The notes under the pieces: model-generated
What the model saw: the letters and a program-made list of their open reading frames with translations, nothing else
What the model was told of the DNA's origin: nothing
Database searches by the model: none
Position numbers and translations under genes: made by a program
DNA from: Alistipes senegalensis
GTDB taxonomy: Bacteria; Bacteroidota; Bacteroidia; Bacteroidales; Rikenellaceae
Length of the DNA: 64,000 nt
Reading direction: 5' to 3'
Assembly: GCA_023664045.1 (NCBI GenBank)
Contig: JAMPGH010000001.1
Coordinates: forward strand, 1,427,580-1,491,579
Shown here: positions 17,186 to 25,020 of the stretch, one piece after another
How the letters are laid out: each line of letters begins with the position of its first letter
How positions within the stretch are numbered: position 1 is the stretch's first letter

Positions 17186-19084
17186 ATGAAACCTTTCCGC
17201 TATCTTTTCTTTTTTTGCGCCATGACTTTCCTCTCCTGCAGCGATGCTCCGAAGTTCGATCCCGCCGCGATCGAGGATGCCGGCGCCCGCATCGCGCATG
17301 TCGAGCCCCTTTCGTGGTGGACCGGCATGCGTACGCCGCTCCAGTTGATGATCCACGGCGATTCCGTCTCGGCTTGCGACCTTCGCGTCGAGGGTCCGCA
17401 GGGCGTGCGCATCGCCGCCGTGCATCGGGCCGACAGCCCCCACTATCTCTTCGTCGACGTCGACGTGGCCGGGAATGCCGCGCCCGGCACCCGGTACCTC
17501 GTCTTCTCGCGCGGCGACGAAACGTTCAAGGTGCCTTATCGGATCGACGCCCGCCGCGAGGGTTCCGCCGCCCGCAGGAGCTTCACCACGGCCGACATGA
17601 TCTACCTCCTGATGCCCGACCGCTTCGCCGACGGCGATCCTTCGATCGACTCCACGCCCGATACAGCCGAGGCGGCCGACCGCAGCGCTTTCTTCGGCCG
17701 CCACGGCGGCGACTTGCAGGGGATGATCGATCATCTCGACTACATCGCCGACCTCGGGGCCACGGCCGTCTGGTCCACGCCGTTGCTTCTGGACAACGAG
17801 CCCGCCGCGTCGTACCACGGCTACGCCTGCGCCGATTACTACCGCATCGACCCGCGCTTCGGTTCCAACGAGCTCTATCGCGACTACGTCGCCGCCTGCC
17901 ATCGCCACGGTCTCAAGGCGATCATGGACATCGTTACCAACCATTGCGGCGCGGCCCACTGGTGGATGCGCGACCTCCCGTTCGAGGACTGGGTGCACCG
18001 CTTCCCCGAGTATACGCAGACCAACAACCTCTTCTCCGCCAACATGGACCCCAACGCCTCGCAGTACGACCTGCGGGTGCAGGAGAGCGGCTGGTTCGAC
18101 CGGTCGATGCCCGACATGAACCTCGACAACCCCTTCCTCTTGCGGTATTTCCAGCAGTGGGCCGTCTGGTGGATCGAGTTCGCCGATCTCGACGGACTGC
18201 GCGTCGACACCTATCCCTATAACGAGAAGCAGCCCATGAGCGAGTGGTGCGCCGCCGTGCTGCGCGAATACCCGAATTTCAATATCGTGGGCGAGTGCTG
18301 GACGGCCGACGTTCCGCAGTTGGCTTACTGGCAGGGCGGCAACCCCAACCGCGACGGCTTCGATTCGCACCTGCCCTCGATCATGGACTTCCCGTTGCGC
18401 GATGCCCTCTGCGCCGCGCTGCCCACCGATTCGCTCCGCTGGGGCGAGGGGATGATCCGGGTCTACAATGCCCTCTCCGACGACTTCGTCTACCACGACC
18501 TTTCGCATATGATGATCTTCGCCGGCAACCACGACACCGAGCGCGTCGCCGACCTCGTGCGCGGCGACGTCGGCCGGGCCAAGATCGCCATGACGTTGTT
18601 GGCCACCTTGCGGGGCATTCCTCAGATTTTCGCCGGCGACGAGCTGCTGTTCCGTTCCGCCGACCTCTCGCAGGGCCACGGGGGCTTGCGCGTCGACTTC
18701 CCCGGCGGCTGGGCGGGCGACCGGCTCGATCTCTTCGATCCCGCACAGCGCACGGGTGCCGCCGCCGAGTTGTTCGAGCATACGCGCCGCCTCTTCGACT
18801 GGCGCAAGACCAAGCCCGTCATCCACTCGGGACGTACGCTCCACTTCGCTTCGCGCGACAACACCTATGCCTATTTCCGCTACGACGATACCGATGCCGT
18901 CTTCGTCTTCGTCAACAATTCGCGCGGCCGCAAGCGCGTGCCGTGGTCGCACTACGCCGAGATCGGCGGGCTCTCCGAGGGCCGCGACGTGCTGACAGGC
19001 CGACCTTTGGCGTTCGGCGATTCTACGCTCGTGGCTCCGCGGTCGGCACTGGTCGTCGAGTTCCGGCGTCAGCCCGAAAAGTAA
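17186..19084 (+). CDS. susA: GH13 neopullulanase/cyclomaltodextrinase-type enzyme, SusA-like
   Basis: 632 residues. A signal ending TFLSC (Cys18) suggests a lipoprotein. Residues about 35-130 form the N-terminal beta domain of cyclomaltodextrinases (PLSWWTGMRTPLQLMIHG), then the barrel starts at DMIYLLMPDRFADGDPS. Motifs: DIVTNHCG, DGLRVDTYP (nucleophile Asp341), NIVGECW (Glu370) and GNHDTERV (Asp450). SusA of B. thetaiotaomicron is a soluble periplasmic neopullulanase, so the lipobox here is a difference worth noting. It is the last gene of the starch locus, 4 bp after the previous gene, and a strong terminator overlaps its stop. Confidence 0.87.
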   Translation: MKPFRYLFFFCAMTFLSCSDAPKFDPAAIEDAGARIAHVEPLSWWTGMRTPLQLMIHGDSVSACDLRVEGPQGVRIAAVHRADSPHYLFVDVDVAGNAAPGTRYLVFSRGDETFKVPYRIDARREGSAARRSFTTADMIYLLMPDRFADGDPSIDSTPDTAEAADRSAFFGRHGGDLQGMIDHLDYIADLGATAVWSTPLLLDNEPAASYHGYACADYYRIDPRFGSNELYRDYVAACHRHGLKAIMDIVTNHCGAAHWWMRDLPFEDWVHRFPEYTQTNNLFSANMDPNASQYDLRVQESGWFDRSMPDMNLDNPFLLRYFQQWAVWWIEFADLDGLRVDTYPYNEKQPMSEWCAAVLREYPNFNIVGECWTADVPQLAYWQGGNPNRDGFDSHLPSIMDFPLRDALCAALPTDSLRWGEGMIRVYNALSDDFVYHDLSHMMIFAGNHDTERVADLVRGDVGRAKIAMTLLATLRGIPQIFAGDELLFRSADLSQGHGGLRVDFPGGWAGDRLDLFDPAQRTGAAAELFEHTRRLFDWRKTKPVIHSGRTLHFASRDNTYAYFRYDDTDAVFVFVNNSRGRKRVPWSHYAEIGGLSEGRDVLTGRPLAFGDSTLVAPRSALVVEFRRQPEK

Positions 19085-19119
19085 AAAAAGACCTCCGAAA
19101 AAATCGGAGGTCTTTTTTT
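19083..19119. terminator. Bidirectional rho-independent terminator
   Basis: AAAAAAAGACCTCCGA pairs with TCGGAGGTCTTTTTTT around a short A-rich loop. The A-run on one side and T-run on the other suit both the starch operon (+) and the convergent receptor gene (-). It begins within the stop codon of the SusA-like gene. Confidence 0.88.
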
Positions 19120-19248
19120 CGTGCGGCGCCCCGGTCCTATCCTGCCCCGGTCCTATCCGCTTCGGCTCTATCGCGACCCGGTATCCCGGCGACTCGGACT
19201 GCGGCAGGCAATGAGGTGGCCGAGCCGGAAAGCCGAAGTCCGCCGCTG

Positions 19249-21615
19249 CTACAGCCGGTTCTTCTCTTCGGTCGAGCCCGCCTCCACGTTTTTGCGGCGG
19301 AACGCCTTGCCGCTCTTGAAGTTGTAGGTCAGCGAGAGGCGGAATGAGCGGCTGTTCCAGTTCTGGAACACGTCGACCCGGCGTACGAATCCTTCGCCTC
19401 GGGCTCCGATGTGCTGCATCCGTTCGATCGGGTTGCGCACCGAAAAGGCCACGGTGAAGCGTTCGCCGAAGCGTTTCTTCACGCTCGCGTCCGTGAAGTG
19501 CATCGCCTCGACCCAGCAGTTGCTCACCGTCTGGCGGCTTTGGTAATGATAGGAGAGGTCGATCCAGAACTTCGCCGGGAGGGCGAAGGTCGTCGAAGCG
19601 CTCGCATAGAAGAAATCGTAGTGTTTTTCGGGAGCGTTCTCCGCCACGCGCTGCCCCTGCCGGACATAGGTCGCGTTGAGGTTCAGCGTCCACCACTTCG
19701 TCGGTTGCAGCGGAGCGTTGGCCGCAAGGTACCAGCTCTTCGTCGTGTCGAAGTTGATCCACGCCAGCTGCAGCAGGTCGGGATTTTCGGGATCGGCCTG
19801 CATCGTCTGCTGAATCTCGTCGGTCTGGATCGTCAGGCCGCCCGTGAGGGTGTATTTGTGGGCCAGTACGAGCGTCAGGCTCACGTCGTGTTTGTAGGAG
19901 GGTTCGAGCGCAGGGTTGCCCGTCTGGTAGGTGTAGTCCGAAATCTGCATCCGCTGCGGGTTGAGGCACCAGAAGCGGGGCCGTTCGATCGTGCGGGCAT
20001 ATTGCGCGACGAGCATGTAGGCGTTGTCGCGGGTCAGTGCATAGGAGACGTTGGCGTTCGGGAAGAGCGAAGCGTAGTCCTGCTTCACGGCGCTGTGCTT
20101 GCCCGCCGTATGGGTGTATTCGCCGCGCAGGCCGGCCACCATGCTCCAGCGACCCATGTTCGCCGAGACGATGCCGTAGACCGCCGCGATCTGCTCCGTG
20201 TAGTCCAGACGGAAGGTGTGGTCCTCGTCGCGCAGCCACGTCTCCGCCGGGCGGTATTCGTAGAGGGCGTCGTTGTGCATGTCGTTGTAGGTGTATTTCG
20301 CGCCCGCGCGCAGCGTGATTTTCGGCGTGAAGTGCTTTTCGAGCGCCAGCGTCGCCGTCGCCACATGGTAGCGGGCCGTCGAGCGGTTGCGGTAGATCGA
20401 GTCGGCGCCGACGCCCGCCGCGGCGATGCGGCTGCGGTTGTCGTTGTCCGTGCCGGAATCCCGAAGGTTGTAGTCGGCCAGCAGCTTCAGGGTCGAGCCT
20501 AAGGTGTCGATCTTCAGGATGTAGTTGAACGTCGTCGAGAGCCCGTCGTTGCGGCTGCGCGTGTCGTAGCGGCTTTCGGTGCGGGTCCGGAGGCCGGACG
20601 TCGCGAAGTCGGTGTAGGTGTCGGTAGGACCTTTCTCGCCGTCGTGCCAGTAGTCTGCTTCGAGGCCGATGCTCTGCCGAGTTGCGAGTTCGTAGATGCA
20701 GCCCGCCTTGATTCCGTAGCTGCGGTCCTGCTCGAATTTGTCGGTGTGGGCCCCGAGCTGCGTGTCGCCCGCGGCGTAGTCGGTGCGTTCGTCGGAGAGG
20801 TACGAGCTGTTCTGAATGTTGCTCCATGCGTTGGCATAGAGGTCGAGACGTTCCGAGTGGCGGTCGATGCGCACCTGCGGCATCAGGGCGTCTACGCGCC
20901 GGCCCGTGCGGCCCGTGAGCGATACGGAGCCTTCGGTTCCCCGTTCGCGGCGTCTGCGGAGCGTGATGCGGATGATGCCGCCCGACGAATCGGCATCGTA
21001 GTCGGCTCCGGTCGTCGGCACCACCTCGATCTTCTGAATATCTTCGGCCCGCAGCGTCGTAAGGTAGTTCAGCAGCTGTTCGGGTTCCATCTTCAGTTCG
21101 CGGTCGTTGACGTAGACTTTCGAGCCCGTCTTGCCGTTGATCGAGATCTTCTCGCCGTCGATCCAGATGCCGGGCGCCAGCTTCAGTACTTCGATGCCGT
21201 CCTTGCCGATCGTCGCCGGGGCGTTGGCCACGTCCATGACGAAACGGTCGGCTTCGCGGCGGATCAGCTGCCCCGTTACTTCCACGGCGTCGATCTGCGT
21301 CGACGCGGCCGTCAGCGTGAAGTCGCCCAGATCGTTCTGCTGCTCGACATGTATCTCGCGCAGCACGGGTTCGAATCCCACATACTGGATCGAGAGGGTG
21401 TAGTCGCCGGCCGGAACCTCCAGCGCGAAACGCCCCTCGGTGTCGGTGGCCATGCCCGCCACCTGCCGGCCCTCGCGCAGCAGCACCACGGTCGCATACT
21501 CCACGGCTTCGCCCTCTTCGGTCCTCACGCGGCCCGTGGCAGGGCAGAGCCGGGCTGCCCTCGCTTCCATCACGGCCAGAATCATCGCTACGATCAGAAT
21601 CGCTACTTTTCTCAT
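19249..21615 (-). CDS. TonB-dependent receptor-like outer-membrane beta-barrel protein
   Basis: 788 residues from the ATG at 21615, which gives a clean signal peptide (MRKVAILIVAMILAVMEARA); an in-frame extension 16 codons upstream lacks support. Order: carboxypeptidase-like domain (about 25-105, GRVRTEEGEAVEYATVV), a plug-like domain with VMDVANAPATIGKDGIEVLKLAPG and YDADSSGGIIRITL, then an outer-membrane beta-barrel of the OMP_b-brl_3 type ending SLTYNFKSGK. No SusD partner is adjacent, which suits this subfamily, often tied to metal or peptide uptake. The cargo is unknown. It has its own promoter and is convergent to the starch operon. Confidence 0.85.
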   Translation of the reverse strand: MRKVAILIVAMILAVMEARAARLCPATGRVRTEEGEAVEYATVVLLREGRQVAGMATDTEGRFALEVPAGDYTLSIQYVGFEPVLREIHVEQQNDLGDFTLTAASTQIDAVEVTGQLIRREADRFVMDVANAPATIGKDGIEVLKLAPGIWIDGEKISINGKTGSKVYVNDRELKMEPEQLLNYLTTLRAEDIQKIEVVPTTGADYDADSSGGIIRITLRRRRERGTEGSVSLTGRTGRRVDALMPQVRIDRHSERLDLYANAWSNIQNSSYLSDERTDYAAGDTQLGAHTDKFEQDRSYGIKAGCIYELATRQSIGLEADYWHDGEKGPTDTYTDFATSGLRTRTESRYDTRSRNDGLSTTFNYILKIDTLGSTLKLLADYNLRDSGTDNDNRSRIAAAGVGADSIYRNRSTARYHVATATLALEKHFTPKITLRAGAKYTYNDMHNDALYEYRPAETWLRDEDHTFRLDYTEQIAAVYGIVSANMGRWSMVAGLRGEYTHTAGKHSAVKQDYASLFPNANVSYALTRDNAYMLVAQYARTIERPRFWCLNPQRMQISDYTYQTGNPALEPSYKHDVSLTLVLAHKYTLTGGLTIQTDEIQQTMQADPENPDLLQLAWINFDTTKSWYLAANAPLQPTKWWTLNLNATYVRQGQRVAENAPEKHYDFFYASASTTFALPAKFWIDLSYHYQSRQTVSNCWVEAMHFTDASVKKRFGERFTVAFSVRNPIERMQHIGARGEGFVRRVDVFQNWNSRSFRLSLTYNFKSGKAFRRKNVEAGSTEEKNRL

Positions 21616-21660
21616 ATCTTTTTGTTTTGAATATTTTCTGTTCGTTATTTCTTTACGACG

Positions 21661-21701
21661 CAAAGATAAATAAATATATTTATACTATGCAATACATAGT
21701 A
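21661..21701 (-). promoter_or_regulatory. Bacteroidetes promoter of the lone receptor, with overlapping palindrome
   Basis: On the - strand TATCTTTG (21668-21661) fits the -7 consensus TAnnTTTG, and TTG (21692-21690) lies 21 nt upstream as the -33 element. A perfect inverted repeat TACTATG-N5-CATAGTA (21683-21701) covers the -33 element, the position expected of a repressor site. The leader would be about 40 nt before the ATG at 21615. Confidence 0.65.
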
Positions 21702-21800
21702 ATCTATTTCGCCGATTTTTTTTTCGATACCTTTTATATAAGTGAAAAGGCGTGTTCGCTCCCGAAAGGAGGATCGACGGCGAACTTCGCAGGTAAACGG

Positions 21801-21921
21801 ATGTACCGCGGTCCGAGGGTCCGTTCTTTTCGGATTTCCGACCCAAAGTTCCATTCCCGGGAGGGAATGGTGGGGGAGGAGCCGGCCTGAATGCGCCTTC
21901 GTCGTCGGGTTGCAACGGTCG
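21801..21921. repeat. Dispersed intergenic element, copy 1 (degenerate)
   Basis: This stretch aligns with 22903-23025. Both run from ATGTACCG through a TTTCGG-x-TTTCCGACC core, a G/C palindrome (here CATTCCCGGGAGGGAATG), then CCTGAAT, to CAACGGTC. It lies upstream of the acyltransferase gene while the second copy lies downstream, in the same orientation. No coding potential was recognised in it. Confidence 0.65.
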
Positions 21922-22051
21922 TCTCCATCTCACGCGCACCGTTAAGAACGGGGGCGGGCGAGCGGAAAACGCTCGTCGTTCCGGAGGTCTCCGTCGAAAT
22001 TTTGTTGATAAAATCGCGCAGGCTCCGGCGGGTTATTCCGGGAAAAATTCC

Positions 22052-22059
22052 TAATTTTG
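22052..22059 (+). promoter_or_regulatory. Probable -7 box of the acyltransferase gene
   Basis: TAATTTTG matches the Bacteroidetes -7 consensus TAnnTTTG and lies 36 bp before the ATG at 22096. No good -33 TTTG is visible about 20 nt upstream, so this is a partial match. Confidence 0.45.
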
Positions 22060-22095
22060 TCGGATAATGAATAAACCGTCCTTTTTTCAGACAAG

Positions 22096-22839
22096 ATGCT
22101 GAGTGCCCTATATTACCTCTTCCTGATCGCCTTGTGCACCGTTTTCATGGTGTTGTCGGCCGTCGCACTGCTCCTCTGCTGGCCTTTCGACCGAGCCCGG
22201 CGCGTCGTGCACGAGTTGTCGCGCATCTTGGTGCGCATCTTCTTCTTCATCCCGCCTTTCTGGCGGCAGCGGGTCATCGGCGGCGAGTCGATCGACCGGC
22301 GAAAAAGCTATGTCATCGTCCTCAACCACAATACGGTGATCGATATCCCCGCGCTTTATTATCTGCCGCTCAACTTCCGGTGGGTCTCCAAGCGCGAGGT
22401 CTTTCGGGTGCCGTTCTTCGGGCAGTTCCTCGTCTTGCACGGCGACATCTGCATCGACCGCGGCCGCGCTGCCGAGGCCCGCGACCAAATGGTCCGCAAG
22501 GGATGCGAGTGGCTCGGGCGCGGTGCTTCGGTGGCCGTTTTCCCCGAGGGCACGCGTTCGAAGGACGGCGAGATCCACCGCTTCAAGACCGGGGCTTTCG
22601 CTTTGGCGAAGGAGGCGGGCGTCGAGATATTGCCCGTCGTGCTGGACGGTACGGCCTCGCTCATCCGCCGGAACTTGTCGTTCGACTGGGGCAACCGCAT
22701 CGTCTTGCGCGTCTTGCCGCCCGTGTCGGCGGAGCGGGTCGCCGCGACCGATGTGCACGTTTTGGCGCAGCAGGTCCATGACGACATGGCCGCCGCGCTC
22801 GCTGAGATTAGAAATGAAAAATTAAAAATGAAAAATTGA
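22096..22839 (+). CDS. Lysophospholipid acyltransferase, PlsC-like
   Basis: 247 residues. An N-terminal membrane helix (about 4-30) precedes a PlsC acyltransferase domain with NHNTVID (His78, Asp83; the HxxxxD motif) and FPEGTRS around Glu151. It would acylate 1-acyl-glycerol-3-phosphate, or a related lysolipid, at the inner membrane. The last eight residues, NEKLKMKN, are encoded by a copy of the AT-rich repeat found between genes elsewhere here, so the natural C-terminus seems to have been replaced or extended by it. The gene is flanked by two copies of another repeat. Confidence 0.85.
   Translation: MLSALYYLFLIALCTVFMVLSAVALLLCWPFDRARRVVHELSRILVRIFFFIPPFWRQRVIGGESIDRRKSYVIVLNHNTVIDIPALYYLPLNFRWVSKREVFRVPFFGQFLVLHGDICIDRGRAAEARDQMVRKGCEWLGRGASVAVFPEGTRSKDGEIHRFKTGAFALAKEAGVEILPVVLDGTASLIRRNLSFDWGNRIVLRVLPPVSAERVAATDVHVLAQQVHDDMAAALAEIRNEKLKMKN
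22811..22838 (+). repeat. AT-rich repeat arm forming the acyltransferase C-terminus
   Basis: The sequence holds GAAAAATTAAAAATG followed by AAAAATTG and supplies the codons NEKLKMKN plus most of the TGA stop. It matches the arms at 15798 and 28393. A partial opposite arm (GATTTTTAATTCG) lies at 22876-22888. Confidence 0.7.
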
Positions 22840-22885
22840 CGGCTGCGCCGTTGCATGACGGCGGAAGCGAAAAACGATTTTTAAT

Positions 22886-23079
22886 TCGACAATCATATAC
22901 CTTGATGTACCGACGGCTAAGAAAGTGAATGGTTTCGGCTTTCCGACCGAAGTCCCCTCCGAGGAGGGGATTTCAGGGGAGGGTCGGACCTGAATACGCG
23001 GCCTTCGGTCGCGAACTACAACGGTCGGATTTGAAAATAAGGGTCGAGAAACGCTGGTACATCAAAGTATATGATCGGG
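22886..23079. repeat. Dispersed intergenic element, copy 2 (complete, with inverted ends)
   Basis: The ends are inverted copies: CATATACCTTGATGTACC on the left (22893-22910) and GGTACATCAAAGTATATG on the right (23056-23073). Between them lie the TTTCGG-x-TTTCCGACC core and a palindrome, CCCCTCCGAGGAGGGG, which resembles a repeat seen widely in Bacteroidetes genomes. The element fills most of the gap between the acyltransferase and parE genes. No reading frame was recognised. Confidence 0.75.
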
Positions 23080-23107
23080 TTTAATTCTTCATTCTTGATT
23101 CGGAAAT

Positions 23108-24985
23108 ATGGCAGATTTACTTACAAATAAGGATTCGAACGCCGGCTACGGCGACGACGCGATCGTTACCCTCTCGCCGCGCGAGCATATCCGCCTGCGC
23201 CCCGGTATGTATATCGGCAAGCTGGGCGACGGTTCGCAGGCCGACGACGGCATCTACGTCCTCATCAAGGAGGTCGTCGACAACTCCGTCGACGAGTTCA
23301 TCATGGGCGCGGGCCATCGGGTCGACATCACCGTCGAGGAGCGCACGGTTACCGTCCGCGACTACGGGCGCGGCATCCCCCTCAAGTCGCTCGCCGACGC
23401 CGTCTCGAAGATGAATACGGGCGGCAAGTACGGCGGCTCGGCTTTCAAGAAGACCGTCGGTTTGAACGGCGTCGGCGTCAAGGCCGTCAACATGCTCTCC
23501 AGCGAGTTCACGGCCCGTTCGGTCCGCGACGGCGAGGCGCGCACCGTAACGTTCGCCAAAGGTCTGGAGCAGAGCGACCGCTGGGAGTCGGGCGTCGACG
23601 AGGCCAACGGCACCCTGATCCGCTTCCGTGTCGACGAGGAGGTCTTCGGAGACTACGACTACAATCTGGAGTACGTCGAGCAGATGGTCCGCAACTACAC
23701 CTACCTCAACCTCGGCCTGACGTTCTACCTCAACGGCAACAGCTACGTCTCCCAGAACGGACTTCTGGACCTCCTGAACGAGAACATGACCGAGGAGCCG
23801 TTGTACGCGCCCGTCCACCTCTCGGGCGACGACATCGAGATCGCCATCACGCACGGCACCGGCTACGGCGAAAGCTACTTCTCGTTCGTCAACGGCCAGT
23901 ATACCTCGCAGGGCGGTACGCATCAGGCGGCGTTCCGCGAGGCCATCGCCAAGACCGTCAAGGAGTTCTTCCACAAGGACTACGATCCGCAGGACATCCG
24001 CATGTCGATCATCGCCGCCATTTCGGTCAAGGTTGCCGACCCCGTCTTCGAGTCGCAGACCAAGATCAAGCTCGGTTCCAAAGAGATCGAGCCCGGGGTC
24101 TCGATGCGCAACTTCATCATGGAGTTCCTTGCCAAGCACCTCGACGACTACCTGCACAAGCACCCCGAGACGGCGCAGATCCTCCAGAAGAAGATCGTCG
24201 AGAGCGAGAAGGAGCGCAAGGCCATTTCGGGCATTCAGAAAAAGGCTCGCGAGACTGCCAAGAAGGTGTCGCTCAACAACCGCAAGCTGCGCGACTGCAA
24301 AATCCACCGCACCGACAAGAGCGAGCTGGCCGAGCGGTCGATGATCTTCATCACGGAGGGTAATTCGGCCTCGGGCTCGATCACCAAGTCGCGCGACGTG
24401 CGTACGCAGGCCGTCTTCTCGCTGCGGGGCAAGCCCCTCAACTGCTTCGGCCTCACCAAGAAGGTCGTCTACGAGAACGAGGAGTTCAACCTCCTGCAGG
24501 CGGCCCTCAACATCGAGGAGGAGATGGATAATTTGCGCTACGAAAAGGTCGTTATCGCTACCGATGCCGATGTCGACGGCATGCACATCCGCCTCTTGAT
24601 TACCACGTTCTTCCTGCAGTTCTTCCCCGACGTCATCCGCCGGGGCCACCTCTATATCCTGCAGACGCCCTTGTTCCGCGTCCGCAACAAGAAGGAGACC
24701 CATTATTGTTACTCCGAGGAGGAGCGCGTGAAAGCCCTCGACCGCTGCGGCGCCAATGCCGAGATCACGCGATTCAAAGGTCTGGGCGAGATCTCGCCCG
24801 ACGAGTTCAAGGAGTTCATCGGCGAGAACATGCGCCTCGACCGCGTGCGCATCACCAAAGACGACCCGATCCACGATCTTCTGGAGTTCTACATGGGCAA
24901 GAACACCTTCGAGCGGCAGGGCTTCATCATCGACAACCTCCGCATCGAGGAGGATCTGGTCGAGCAGGACCTGTTGCTCAATTAA
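23108..24985 (+). CDS. parE: DNA topoisomerase IV subunit B
   Basis: 625 residues. The GHKL ATPase domain (1-220) has [16 protein letters not shown] and [11 protein letters not shown]. The transducer domain follows, then the TOPRIM domain with EGNSASGS (acidic Glu) and DADVDGMH metal-binding residues, then a short C-terminal segment. The length, about 625 rather than 800 or more, and the adjacent parC favour ParE over GyrB; gyrA is about 8.4 kb away. ParE hydrolyses ATP to drive chromosome decatenation with ParC. The stop codon lies in an AT-rich repeat. Confidence 0.93.
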   Translation: MADLLTNKDSNAGYGDDAIVTLSPREHIRLRPGMYIGKLGDGSQADDGIYVLIKEVVDNSVDEFIMGAGHRVDITVEERTVTVRDYGRGIPLKSLADAVSKMNTGGKYGGSAFKKTVGLNGVGVKAVNMLSSEFTARSVRDGEARTVTFAKGLEQSDRWESGVDEANGTLIRFRVDEEVFGDYDYNLEYVEQMVRNYTYLNLGLTFYLNGNSYVSQNGLLDLLNENMTEEPLYAPVHLSGDDIEIAITHGTGYGESYFSFVNGQYTSQGGTHQAAFREAIAKTVKEFFHKDYDPQDIRMSIIAAISVKVADPVFESQTKIKLGSKEIEPGVSMRNFIMEFLAKHLDDYLHKHPETAQILQKKIVESEKERKAISGIQKKARETAKKVSLNNRKLRDCKIHRTDKSELAERSMIFITEGNSASGSITKSRDVRTQAVFSLRGKPLNCFGLTKKVVYENEEFNLLQAALNIEEEMDNLRYEKVVIATDADVDGMHIRLLITTFFLQFFPDVIRRGHLYILQTPLFRVRNKKETHYCYSEEERVKALDRCGANAEITRFKGLGEISPDEFKEFIGENMRLDRVRITKDDPIHDLLEFYMGKNTFERQGFIIDNLRIEEDLVEQDLLLN

Positions 24986-25013
24986 GAATGAAGAATTAAA
25001 AATTAAGAATTAG
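24983..25013 (+). repeat. Single AT-rich repeat arm between parE and parC
   Basis: GAATGAAGAATTAAAAATT followed by AAGAATTAG fills nearly all of the 35-bp gap and provides the parE stop codon. It has no inverted partner nearby, unlike most other copies. Confidence 0.7.
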
Positions 25014-25020
25014 CCGATTT

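Noticed and set aside
15884-20827. A very long open frame on the - strand (about 1650 codons) across the GH13 genes and the receptor gene
   Set aside because: It is antisense to well-supported GH13 genes and out of frame with the receptor gene. The product is Arg/Ala/Pro-rich without motifs, as expected when GC-rich genes are read in the wrong frame.
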